This document shows positions 36,809-44,215 of a stretch of DNA of 64,000 nt, piece by piece (position 1 is the stretch's first letter; the number at the start of each line of letters is the position of its first letter). This DNA is from Phaeacidiphilus oryzae TH49. Its GTDB lineage: Bacteria; Actinomycetota; Actinomycetes; Streptomycetales; Streptomycetaceae. The position numbers and the translations under genes are program-made. The notes under the pieces were generated by a model. It saw only the letters and a program-made list of their open reading frames with translations, made no database searches and was not told where the DNA came from. The stretch spans positions 1,372,055 through 1,436,054 of the forward strand of contig NZ_JQMQ01000005.1 in the NCBI RefSeq assembly GCF_000744815.1. Direction: 5' to 3'.

Positions 36809-37195
36809 GTGTTCAGCTTCTCCGACGACGCGCGGCGGCCCGACGGCGGCCCGGTTCCCTGCCCGCTGCGGCAGGTCGTCCAGGCGTACTCGCCACGCTT
36901 CGCGGAGTTCGCCTTCGAGCCCGGCTTCGTCGCCGCGGTGGACCAGCACGCGGCCGAGCTCCGCGACCGCTTCCCGTCCCAGCGGACCCCGGTGGACGCG
37001 GTCGGGGCGGCCGGCGCCCTGTTCGGCGCCGGCCGCCCCGACCGGGAGGCCCTCTCGGACTACGCGCTCGGCTTCACCGACGCGCTCGCCGAGATCGGCT
37101 GGCGGGAGCCGGTCGGCCACGACTACGCCGTGGTCCGGCTCACCGCCCTGTGCCTGCTGGTGAACTCCTACGGGCTACTGCATCCCGGGGCCTGA
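36809..37195 (+). CDS. Small hypothetical protein (DUF6401-like)
   Basis: 128 aa from a GTG start. Two helical blocks, FVAAVDQHAAELRDRFP and LSDYALGFTDALAEIGW, end in a hydrophobic VVRLTALCLLVNSYGLL helix. This recalls DUF6401 proteins of streptomycetes ('natural product biosynthesis' small proteins), a match from memory only. No catalytic motif. Its last 21 bp overlap the convergent membrane-protein gene. Confidence 0.6.
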   Translation: MFSFSDDARRPDGGPVPCPLRQVVQAYSPRFAEFAFEPGFVAAVDQHAAELRDRFPSQRTPVDAVGAAGALFGAGRPDREALSDYALGFTDALAEIGWREPVGHDYAVVRLTALCLLVNSYGLLHPGA

Positions 37196-38077
37196 TCCCT
37201 CGTCACCGAGACCGGTCGGCCGGTCACCGCGGCCGGTCGGCCGGTCACCGCGGCCAGTCCGCCCGTCGCCGCGGCCGGTCCGCTCGGTGTCCTGCACCGG
37301 CTGGTTGGTCATCGCGTCCGAGCGCCCGGCCTGGTACGCCGAGGCGTCGCCCGCCGTGGACCCGCCCTGCCGGACGTTGGCGGTCTCCCGCTCGGCGGTG
37401 TCCAGCCAGCGCTCCCAGCGGGAGCGCATCGGCGCGATCATGCCGCCGCCGACGCCGACCACCAGGACCCCGGCGATCACCGCCAGCGCCGCGACCAGCA
37501 GCGGTTCGGTCACCGCGGTGGCGATACCGGCCTGGCCGAGGGCCGCGAACGCGCCCATCACCACGATGAACGCCCAGGCGATGGTGGCCAGCGTCCGCCC
37601 GTAGGAGGCGTGCGAGAGGGCGCTGCCGACGATGTCCCGGACGGCGTTCGCGATGGCCATCGCGACCACCACGATCACCACGGCGACGATGCCCCTCGGC
37701 ATCCAGGAGACGATGCCGTTGATCATGCGGCTGATCGGGTTGGCGCCGAAGACTCCCAGCGCCAGCTGAACCACCATCAGCAGCAGCACGGCGTAGATGA
37801 TCTTCGAGACCAGTGCGGTCATGTCGTATTTCGAGTTGGCCAGGAAGCGGTCGACGCCGGAGCGCTCGGCCACCTTCTCCGAGCCGATGCGGCGCAGCAC
37901 GCTGTCGATGACCTTGGCGATCAGGCGGCAGATGAACCAGCCGATCGCAAGGATCACCAGGAAGGCGACGAACTTCGGGATGAAGTTCGCCACCCTCGAC
38001 CAGGCACTGGAGAAGCCGCCGCCGATATCGACGGAGAAGGCGAGTTCGCGGGCGGGCTGAGAGATCTGGTTGAGCAC
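37175..38077 (-). CDS. CmpX/small-conductance channel-like membrane protein
   Basis: 300 aa with about five membrane helices. The repeated amphipathic unit IPKFVAFLVILAIGWFICR...VLRRIG and GIVAVVIVVVAMAIANAVRDIV matches the 'conserved TM helix' repeat of CmpX-type proteins, distant relatives of MscS that lack its beta domain. The cytoplasmic tail ends in repeated TGRGD(R)P-type heptapeptides encoded by a 21-bp repeat (37207-37285). Probably involved in envelope or osmotic stress; function is inferred from family. Confidence 0.82.
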   Translation of the reverse strand: MLNQISQPARELAFSVDIGGGFSSAWSRVANFIPKFVAFLVILAIGWFICRLIAKVIDSVLRRIGSEKVAERSGVDRFLANSKYDMTALVSKIIYAVLLLMVVQLALGVFGANPISRMINGIVSWMPRGIVAVVIVVVAMAIANAVRDIVGSALSHASYGRTLATIAWAFIVVMGAFAALGQAGIATAVTEPLLVAALAVIAGVLVVGVGGGMIAPMRSRWERWLDTAERETANVRQGGSTAGDASAYQAGRSDAMTNQPVQDTERTGRGDGRTGRGDRPTGRGDRPTGLGDEGSGPGMQ

Positions 38078-38228
38078 GGGGATTCCTCCCGTTGGGCGGC
38101 TCAGGTCTGCTTCGTGACTTCTGTGCCTACCAAGGGGCCGGGCGGGTCGCCCCGCGAGAGGCCCCGCGTTGCTCCGTACAGCTCGGTCGTTGCTCCGTTC
38201 GCGCGTCTCGCGCGTCCGAAAAAATAGA

Positions 38229-38239
38229 TGTAACCTACA
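38229..38239. promoter_or_regulatory. TGTA-ACC-TACA palindrome ahead of the exporter gene
   Basis: TGTAACCTACA is a short perfect inverted repeat in an AT-rich pocket 20 bp upstream of the FUSC gene start, in the divergent region. It could be an operator for a MarR/TetR-type repressor, but the arms are only 4 bp. Confidence 0.25.
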
Positions 38240-38259
38240 CGCATATGAATGAGGTCAGG

Positions 38260-40494
38260 ATGTGGTCATCGTCGCTGGCGCACAGCGTCCGGGCGGCGCT
38301 GAAGGTCGAGCGGGTGTTCTCGGATCCGTGGGCGATCGCCCGCGGGATCCTCGGCGTGCTGGCAGCCTCGGTGCTCGGCTGGGTCCTGGACGACCCCCTG
38401 GCCTGGGCGATGATGACGGTCGGCACCTTCATCACCGGGATCGGCACCCTGCTGGCCCCCACCCGGCACCGGATCGTGAACGCCGCGGCCACCGGGGCCT
38501 GCTTCAGCCTGGCCACCCTCGTCGGCGTCTACGCGCAGCCCACCGGCTGGTGGTTCCTCCTGGTGCTGTTCGCCGCCTCCTACCTCGCCGGGCTGTGGCG
38601 GGCGCTGGGCGTCGCCCCCGGAATCCGGGCCTGCCTGGTGGTGATCGGACTGATGATCACCGCCGACCTCTCCCCGGGTACCGCCGGGGGCCTGGAGATG
38701 GTGAAGTGGATCGCGGCCGGCGCGGGCATCGTGCTCTGCGCCCAGCTGCTCCCGCCGTACGGGCGGCGGCACCCGGCCCAGCGGAAGGCCGTGGCCGGCG
38801 TCTACGCCGCCCTCGCCGGGCACGCCCGCGGCGCCGCGGCCTCGGACGCCTCCCTTGCCGCCGCTGCCTCCGGCACCTCCGGCTACCTCTCCTCCGCGCC
38901 CTTCACCGCCGCGCGCGGCGCCCTCGACCTCCTCCCCGAGTTCGCCCGGCCGGCCGCGGCCCCGCTCTTCGCGCTCCTCGCCGAGGGCGAGCGGATCCGA
39001 AGGGCCGTCACCACCTCGGCCGGCACCGCCGGCACCCCGCTGGCCGCCATCGCCGACCTGCTGGACGGGATCGGCCGGACCGTCCTCACCGCCCGCCCCC
39101 ACCCGGTCTCCACCGAGACCAGGACCGCCCTGGACGACTGGCGCGGCCCCGCCGCCGACGCCCTCCTCCCCCGCCTCCGCGAGGCCGAGCGGCTCACCGC
39201 CCACTGGCTGGAGGCCCGCGGGCGGCGCGCCTCCGCGGGGTTCGAGGGACTCGACGAGGTCCTCGCCGCCTTCCCCGCCCGTTCGGCCGCGCGCACCGCC
39301 CTGCGCCGGCTGCGGGCCGAACTCCGGCCCGGAGCGCCGCTGTTCAGCCACGCCGTGCGGATCGCCGTGGGCACCGTAGCGGCCGAGGCGGCGGGCCGGG
39401 CGCTCGGCGACTTCTGGGGGGAGGCGCTGCCGCACCACGGCTTCTGGGCCGCCCTCACCGCGATGCTGGTGCTCTTCCCCGACTACGGGCACACCTTCGC
39501 CCGCGGCTGGGCCCGGCCGATCGGCTCGATCATCGGCGGGATCGCCGCCTGGGCGCTGCTCCTGCCGCACTTCTGGACGCCCGGCTGGGTGGTGGTCGCC
39601 AGCGTGGTGCTGGCCGCCCTGGTCTACCTGACGCTGCGGACCAGCCAGTGGGTGCTCAACATCTTCATCACCGCCTGGATCGTCTTCCTGATCAGCCGGC
39701 TGGGCAGCGCGCCCGACCTGATCGCCTTCGGCCGCCCGGCCGACACCGTGCTCGGCTCACTGGTCGCGCTCGCCGTCTTCGTCCTGCTGCCGACGTACCA
39801 TCACCGCCGGATGCCGGGGCTGCTCGCCGAGTGGCTGCGGGTGCAGCAGGTGCTGCTGCCGGGCCTGGTCGCCGGCTACGCGGAGGCCGACTCGGTCGAC
39901 ACCGCCGAGATCGACCGGCTGCGCGACCGCGCCCGGGCGCTGCGCGAGCTGATGGACGCCGGCATCGCCAGCCTGGCGCACGAGCCGCGCCGGCACCGCG
40001 CACGCTGGAGCCCCCAGCAGCTGACCGGCATCCAGCAGGCCGTCTTCGGGGTCGGCCGGGCCGGCGCCCTCCTCTACGAGCAGCGGCCGCTGCGCGAGGA
40101 GGACGCGGTTCCGGAGGCCGCCGAGTTCGCGCCGGTGCTCCGCGGCTACCTGGGCGGCCTGGCCGAGGCGCTGGCCTCGGGCGAGCCGGCCCGGCCGGGC
40201 GCGCTGCGATCCGCCTTCGACGCGAGCGCGGCGCGCAGCGGACTGGCCGACCTCACCGACCCGTCCTCACCGGACCTCGTCTCCCACTCCAGGGCCCGGG
40301 CGCTGACCGCGACCCTCACCGCGGTCGGCGCGGTGGAGGAGCTGACGGCACGCTGCTACGGGGCGGCGGGGTCGGGGGGCGCGGGCGCGAGCCCGCGTGC
40401 GGGTGCGGACGCGGCGGCGGGCGCCGGTGCGGGCGCGGGCGCGGGCGTAGGGCAGGAGAGCGCCGCGCGGGCGGCCGGGTCGGTCAGGGCCTGA
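38260..40494 (+). CDS. FUSC-family (aromatic acid exporter-like) membrane protein
   Basis: 744 aa. Two repeated membrane blocks (about 20-155 and 355-500) each carry several helices, separated by a soluble helical region (about 160-350), as in FUSC/ArAE (AaeB, YccS-type) exporters. Core motifs: MMTVGTFITGIGTLLAPTRH and ALTAMLVLFPDYGHTFARGW with RPIGSIIGG. The ATG at 38260 (MWSSS) has GAGG five bases upstream; an ATG at 38245 has none. The last 45 residues are Ala/Gly low complexity and overlap the convergent gene by 139 bp. Substrate unknown; efflux of hydrophobic acids is the usual role. Confidence 0.85.
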   Translation: MWSSSLAHSVRAALKVERVFSDPWAIARGILGVLAASVLGWVLDDPLAWAMMTVGTFITGIGTLLAPTRHRIVNAAATGACFSLATLVGVYAQPTGWWFLLVLFAASYLAGLWRALGVAPGIRACLVVIGLMITADLSPGTAGGLEMVKWIAAGAGIVLCAQLLPPYGRRHPAQRKAVAGVYAALAGHARGAAASDASLAAAASGTSGYLSSAPFTAARGALDLLPEFARPAAAPLFALLAEGERIRRAVTTSAGTAGTPLAAIADLLDGIGRTVLTARPHPVSTETRTALDDWRGPAADALLPRLREAERLTAHWLEARGRRASAGFEGLDEVLAAFPARSAARTALRRLRAELRPGAPLFSHAVRIAVGTVAAEAAGRALGDFWGEALPHHGFWAALTAMLVLFPDYGHTFARGWARPIGSIIGGIAAWALLLPHFWTPGWVVVASVVLAALVYLTLRTSQWVLNIFITAWIVFLISRLGSAPDLIAFGRPADTVLGSLVALAVFVLLPTYHHRRMPGLLAEWLRVQQVLLPGLVAGYAEADSVDTAEIDRLRDRARALRELMDAGIASLAHEPRRHRARWSPQQLTGIQQAVFGVGRAGALLYEQRPLREEDAVPEAAEFAPVLRGYLGGLAEALASGEPARPGALRSAFDASAARSGLADLTDPSSPDLVSHSRARALTATLTAVGAVEELTARCYGAAGSGGAGASPRAGADAAAGAGAGAGAGVGQESAARAAGSVRA

Positions 40495-41225
40495 TACGGG
40501 CCGACCGGCAGCCGGCCGAGTTCCCGCAGCGCGGCCCAGACGGTGACCTGGTTCGCCGCCAGGACGGGCAGCCGCAGCTCGGCCTCCAACTGCGGGACCA
40601 CCTCGTAGCTCGGCAGGTTCGCCGAGCCGAGCACCAGCGCCTCGGCCCCGCCCAGCGGGACGGCCCGGGCCAGCTCCACCACCTCGCGGTAGCCGAGCCG
40701 CCAGGGCTCGGCGGCGGCTGCCGGGTCGAGGGACCGCCGTCCGGTGGTCCGCACCCCGGCCTCGGCGAGGAAGGCCGCCAGGCGGTCGACGGCCTCGGGG
40801 CGGTACGGGGAGAGGAGAGCGACCCGCTGGACGCCCAGTTCGCGCAGCGCCGCGAGGAGCGCACCGGCCGCCGTCACCGCGCCGTGCGGGGCGGCGGACA
40901 CCGCCGTGCCGAGCATCAGCGCGCGCAGCTCCCGCTCACCGGCGAGACCGCCGGCGCAGCTGCCGGTGGGGCAGGCGTAGGCGACCACCTGGGGGTCCAC
41001 CGCGAGGAGGGCGCGGACGGCGTCGCACAACGTGCCGCGCGGGGTGCCGGGGCCGGGGCCTGCGCCAGAGCCGGTGCCGGGGCCGGGGCCGGGGATCCGG
41101 GTCACATGGAGGGAGACCTCGTCGGGGACCCAGCGCCAGAGCTCGCGGTCCAGGGCGAAGTCGAAGGGGGCGACGATTCCGACGCCGTACTGGGACGCCG
41201 GTCCGGCCGGGTGAGCGACGTTCAT
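40356..41225 (-). CDS. Asp/Glu racemase-fold protein (maleate isomerase/arylmalonate decarboxylase-like)
   Basis: 289 aa. The fold is indicated by YGVGIVAPFDFALDRELW, the first half-site YACPTGSCAGG (Cys85) and the second half-site LVLGSANLPSYEVV. Racemases and maleate isomerases have a Cys in each half; here the second position is Ser/Ala (201-202), so a two-Cys mechanism is unlikely. A Gly/Pro insert (45-62) and an Ala/Pro tail are low complexity. Its 3' end lies antisense to the end of the FUSC gene for 139 bp. The reaction may be isomerisation or decarboxylation of a dicarboxylate. Confidence 0.8.
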   Translation of the reverse strand: MNVAHPAGPASQYGVGIVAPFDFALDRELWRWVPDEVSLHVTRIPGPGPGTGSGAGPGPGTPRGTLCDAVRALLAVDPQVVAYACPTGSCAGGLAGERELRALMLGTAVSAAPHGAVTAAGALLAALRELGVQRVALLSPYRPEAVDRLAAFLAEAGVRTTGRRSLDPAAAAEPWRLGYREVVELARAVPLGGAEALVLGSANLPSYEVVPQLEAELRLPVLAANQVTVWAALRELGRLPVGPYQALTDPAARAALSCPTPAPAPAPAPAAASAPARGLAPAPPDPAAP

Positions 41226-41251
41226 GGTCCCCACCCCCTTACTGCACGGGA

Positions 41252-41268
41252 GCTACACAATTCGTAGC
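41252..41268. promoter_or_regulatory. Inverted repeat upstream of the racemase-like gene
   Basis: GCTACACAATTCGTAGC has 5-bp perfect arms around a 7-bp AT-rich centre, 27 bp upstream of the racemase-like gene's ATG. It overlaps a possible minus-strand -10 (TACGAAT). It may be an operator of a GntR- or LysR-type regulator; no regulator gene is adjacent. Confidence 0.35.
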
Positions 41269-41331
41269 GTTCACGGTAGGACCGGGCTCGGGCCGGGTCA
41301 ACGCGAATCGGGGAGCGGCGGGCGCGCGGGG

Positions 41332-42036
41332 TCAGTGCTTCAGGAGAGCGCCCGCCTTGGGCCAGTTCTGGCGGAAGGTGGCCAGGTAGGTCTGGGACTG
41401 CGCGCCGGGGCTCACGCCCCGGGCGAAGGCCAGCATGTTGCCCTCGCCGGCGTTGTAGCCGAGCGCCAGCAACTCGTCCTTGGTGTACGAGCGGTCATGG
41501 GCCGAGGGCAGCGCGGCGGCCAGGTCGTGGAGGTACCAGGCCTCGGCCTGGATCGCCAGCGACGGGTCGTCCGGCAGCTCCTCCCAGCTGCGGCCGGCGA
41601 GCTGGTGGTGGCCGGCGGCGACTCCGTCGAAGGTGGCCCGGTGCATGTTGGCCACGCCGAAGGCGGCGTCCGGCTTCATCCTCTGCCAGGCCCGCTGGAA
41701 GGCGGGGTCGTGCGGCTTGTAGGACTCGTTGAAGAGGATGGCCAACACCAACTGCGGGTCCACGCCCGCCTGGTGGCCGTACTTCACGGTCTGCGCGACG
41801 AAGTTCTCCGGCGCGTAGGGGTCCGAGCCGTCGGAGGCGGAGGGAGCGGCAGAGCCGGGGGCTGACGCGGAAGCTTTCGCGGAGGCGGACGCGGAAGCGG
41901 AAGCCTTCGCGGAGGCGGAGGCGGACGAGGAGGCGTCCGCCCCTCCCCCGCCGCCGCGCTCCACGGCCAGCCCGCCGGCGATCACCACGGCCGCCAGCAC
42001 CACCCACGGCCAGCGCCCACGCCGTCCCTCCGCCAC
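41332..42036 (-). CDS. Lytic transglycosylase-like (SLT) protein with membrane anchor and Ser/Ala linker
   Basis: 234 aa. Residues about 8-26 (WPWVVLAAVVIAGGLAV) are one membrane helix or uncleaved signal. Next comes a (SASA[K])n linker (about 36-66), a spacer spanning peptidoglycan. The catalytic domain starts near 75: VDPQLVLAILFNESYKPH has the transglycosylase Glu in the E-S motif, with a later LLALGYNAGEGNMLAF block, the usual 'GYNAGPG'-like SLT motif. It acts on cell-wall glycan outside the membrane. Confidence 0.88.
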   Translation of the reverse strand: MAEGRRGRWPWVVLAAVVIAGGLAVERGGGGGADASSSASASAKASASASASAKASASAPGSAAPSASDGSDPYAPENFVAQTVKYGHQAGVDPQLVLAILFNESYKPHDPAFQRAWQRMKPDAAFGVANMHRATFDGVAAGHHQLAGRSWEELPDDPSLAIQAEAWYLHDLAAALPSAHDRSYTKDELLALGYNAGEGNMLAFARGVSPGAQSQTYLATFRQNWPKAGALLKH

Positions 42037-42180
42037 CCGAACCTCCCGCGCGCCGCCTGCCTTGCGCGCACTCTAACCCGCGCGGGCGGCGACCACCGGC
42101 GCGAGGCGCGGACACGCGGAGACGCGGAGTGGCCAGGTCACGCAGCCGAGGGGGCCGCAAGCGGGCGGCAACCTGCCGGC

Positions 42181-42670
42181 GCGCTGAGCGGATAGGCCGC
42201 GCGGCAAGCGGACTGCAAGCGGACCACCGACGCCGAGTGCAGGGCGGTGCCGTCTTGGCCGCGCAGTTCCCCGCGCCCCCGAGGGCGCACCTGTCGCGCC
42301 GGCACACTCAGCGAAGAGGCCCCGCGGCAAACGACCTGCAACCAGACCGCCGACGCCGAGTGCAGGGCGGTGGCATCTTGGCCGCGCAGTTCCCCGCGCC
42401 CCCGAGAGCGCACCCGTCACGCCAACGCGCCCGCACGCTGAGCGGACAGACCGCACGGCAAACGAACCGCAAGCAGAGCGCCGACGCCGACTGCAGGGCG
42501 GTGACGCCTTGGCCGCGCAGTTCCCCGCGCCCCCGAGAGCGCACCCGTCGCGCCAACGTGCCCGCACGCTGAGCGGACAGGCCGCGCGGCAAACGAACCG
42601 CAAGCAGAGCGCCGACGCCGAGTGCAGGGCGGTGCCGTCTTGGCCGCGCAGTTCCCCGCGCCCCTGAAGG
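42181..42670. repeat. Four-copy tandem array, unit 123-131 bp
   Basis: Four copies of a unit containing CCGACGCCGAGTGCAGGGCG (starts 42227, 42350, 42481, 42612; the third differs by one base) and the 19-mer GCGCAGTTCCCCGCGCCCC (42261, 42384, 42515, 42646), spaced 123, 131 and 131 bp. The unit begins near 'GCTGAGCGGA(T/C)AGGCCGC'. The array fills most of the 879-bp divergent gap between the transglycosylase and rhaI and does not look coding: overlapping frames are Arg/Ala/Pro junk. The last copy continues into CCCTGAAG exactly as at 31701. The other parts of this gap hold the rha promoter. Confidence 0.9.
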
Positions 42671-42820
42671 GCGCGCCTCCGGCGCGGATGCGCGGGGTCG
42701 TGGCGAACGGCGTTGCCGGGGGTGGCCGGAAGCGGCGGGGCGGGGGGCGGGGCGGGGACGGGCAGGTGAGGGGCGTGTCATTCTGGCCGGGACTTCTTCG
42801 CGGCGGGGTTGAATTCGGCC

Positions 42821-42832
42821 TGAATCAATTCA
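42821..42832 (+). promoter_or_regulatory. LacI-type operator O1, rha promoter
   Basis: TGAATCAATTCA is a near-perfect palindrome fitting the LacI-family form TGAAnCGnTTCA except at one central base. It lies upstream of the -35 box. Its centre is exactly 70 bp from that of the second site. Confidence 0.6.
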
Positions 42833-42851
42833 AAACTGTTGACCGCGCACA

Positions 42852-42880
42852 TTGACACGCTCACTGTCGCCACCTACGGT
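42852..42880 (+). promoter_or_regulatory. Sigma-70-type promoter for the rhamnose operon
   Basis: TTGACA (42852-42857), a 17-bp spacer, then TACGGT (42875-42880). The -35 is a perfect consensus and the -10 keeps TA....T. Expected transcript start is near 42887, just before operator O2, giving a short leader of about 30 bases to rhaI. Confidence 0.75.
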
Positions 42881-42890
42881 GAACTCCACA

Positions 42891-42902
42891 TGAAACGATT
42901 CA
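42891..42902 (+). promoter_or_regulatory. LacI-type operator O2 at the rha transcript start
   Basis: TGAAACGATTCA (with flanks, ATGAA-ACGA-TTCAT) matches the LacI-family consensus TGAAnCGnTTCA and covers the predicted start of transcription, a repressing position. It supports rhamnose-induced derepression; the repressor gene is not in the window. Confidence 0.65.
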
Positions 42903-42915
42903 TAGCGAGGATGCC

Positions 42916-44097
42916 ATGAACGATCGCGCCACCGACGCCCACGCGAGCATCAAGGCCGCCCTCAAGGCCCAGGTGATCGAGACCCCGTCCTGGGGCTACG
43001 GGAACTCCGGCACCCGCTTCAAGGTCTTCGCCCAGGCCGGCGTTCCGCGCGATCCGTTCGAGAAGCTGGACGACGCGGCCCAGGTGCACGCCGCCACCGG
43101 CGTCGCCCCCGTCGTCTCGCTGCACATCCCCTGGGACAGGGTCGAGGACTACGCCGCCCTGTCCAAGCACGCCGAGGACCGCGGCCTGGCCATCGGCGCG
43201 ATCAACGCCAACACCTTCCAGGACGACGCCTACAAGCTCGGCTCGGTGACCCACGCCGACCCGGCCGTCCGCCGGAAGGCCGTCGACCACCTCCTCGAAT
43301 GCGTCGACATCATGGACGCCACCGGCTCCCGCGACCTCAAGCTGTGGTTCGCCGACGGCACCAACTACCCCGGCCAGGACGACATCACGGCCCGTCAGGA
43401 CCGCCTGTTCGAATGCCTCCAGGCGGTCTACGACCGGCTCGGCGACGACCAGCGGCTGGTGCTGGAGTACAAGCTCTTCGAGCCCGCCTTCTACACCACG
43501 GACGTCCCGGACTGGGGAACGGCGTACGCCCACACGCTGAAGCTGGGCGAGAAGGCCAAGGTGGTCGTCGACACCGGGCACCACGCGCCGGGGACCAACA
43601 TCGAGTTCATCGTGGCCTTCCTCCTCCGGGAGGGGAAGCTCGGGGCCTTCGACTTCAACTCGCGGTTCTACGCGGACGACGACCTGATGGTCGGCGCGGC
43701 CGACCCGTTCCAGCTCTTCCGGATCCTCCACGAGGTGGCCAAGAACGGCGGGTTCGACCCGGCCCGGCAGGTCGCCTTCATGCTCGACCAGTGCCACAAC
43801 ATCGAGGCCAAGATCCCGGGCGTCATCCGCTCGGTGATGAACGTCCAGGAGGCCACGGCGAAGGCGCTGTCGGTGGACCTGGACGCGCTGCGCGCGGCCC
43901 AGCGGGCGGGCGACGTCCTCGGCGCCAACGCGGTGCTGATGGACGCCTACAACACCGACGTCCGCCCGCTGCTGCGCGAGGTCCGCAAGGAGATGGGGCT
44001 CGACCCGGACCCGCTGGCCGCCTACGCCGCCACCGGCTGGCAGCAGAGGATCGTCGCCGAGCGGGTCGGCGGCGAGCAGGCCGGCTGGGGCGCGTAG
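42916..44097 (+). CDS. rhaI: L-rhamnose isomerase (RhaI type)
   Basis: 393 aa, TIM-barrel sugar isomerase converting L-rhamnose to L-rhamnulose. It follows the actinobacterial RhaI type rather than E. coli RhaA: SWGYGNSGTRFKVFAQ, DLKLWFADGTNYPGQDD, metal-site EYKLFEPAFYTTD and VVDTGHHAPGTNIE, and MLDQCHNIEAKIPG. GAGG six bases before the ATG. First gene of a three-gene rhamnose operon under the promoter and operators just upstream. Confidence 0.95.
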   Translation: MNDRATDAHASIKAALKAQVIETPSWGYGNSGTRFKVFAQAGVPRDPFEKLDDAAQVHAATGVAPVVSLHIPWDRVEDYAALSKHAEDRGLAIGAINANTFQDDAYKLGSVTHADPAVRRKAVDHLLECVDIMDATGSRDLKLWFADGTNYPGQDDITARQDRLFECLQAVYDRLGDDQRLVLEYKLFEPAFYTTDVPDWGTAYAHTLKLGEKAKVVVDTGHHAPGTNIEFIVAFLLREGKLGAFDFNSRFYADDDLMVGAADPFQLFRILHEVAKNGGFDPARQVAFMLDQCHNIEAKIPGVIRSVMNVQEATAKALSVDLDALRAAQRAGDVLGANAVLMDAYNTDVRPLLREVRKEMGLDPDPLAAYAATGWQQRIVAERVGGEQAGWGA

Positions 44098-44215
44098 CCC
44101 CGGTCGCCTCACCCGCCCCCCAGTCCTCCCAGGTCGTCCCGAGCCGATCCCGGCCCCGACCCGGCCGGCGCCGGTCCGCACCAGTACCCGACTCGTCCCA
44201 CCGAGGAACCAGCTG

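Noticed and set aside
38262..41267. 1001-codon plus-strand frame alongside the FUSC gene
   Set aside because: Arg/Pro-rich alternative frame of a clear membrane-protein gene.
42181..42670. CRISPR array
   Set aside because: Units are 123-131 bp and nearly all repeat; no short direct repeats with unique spacers and no cas gene.
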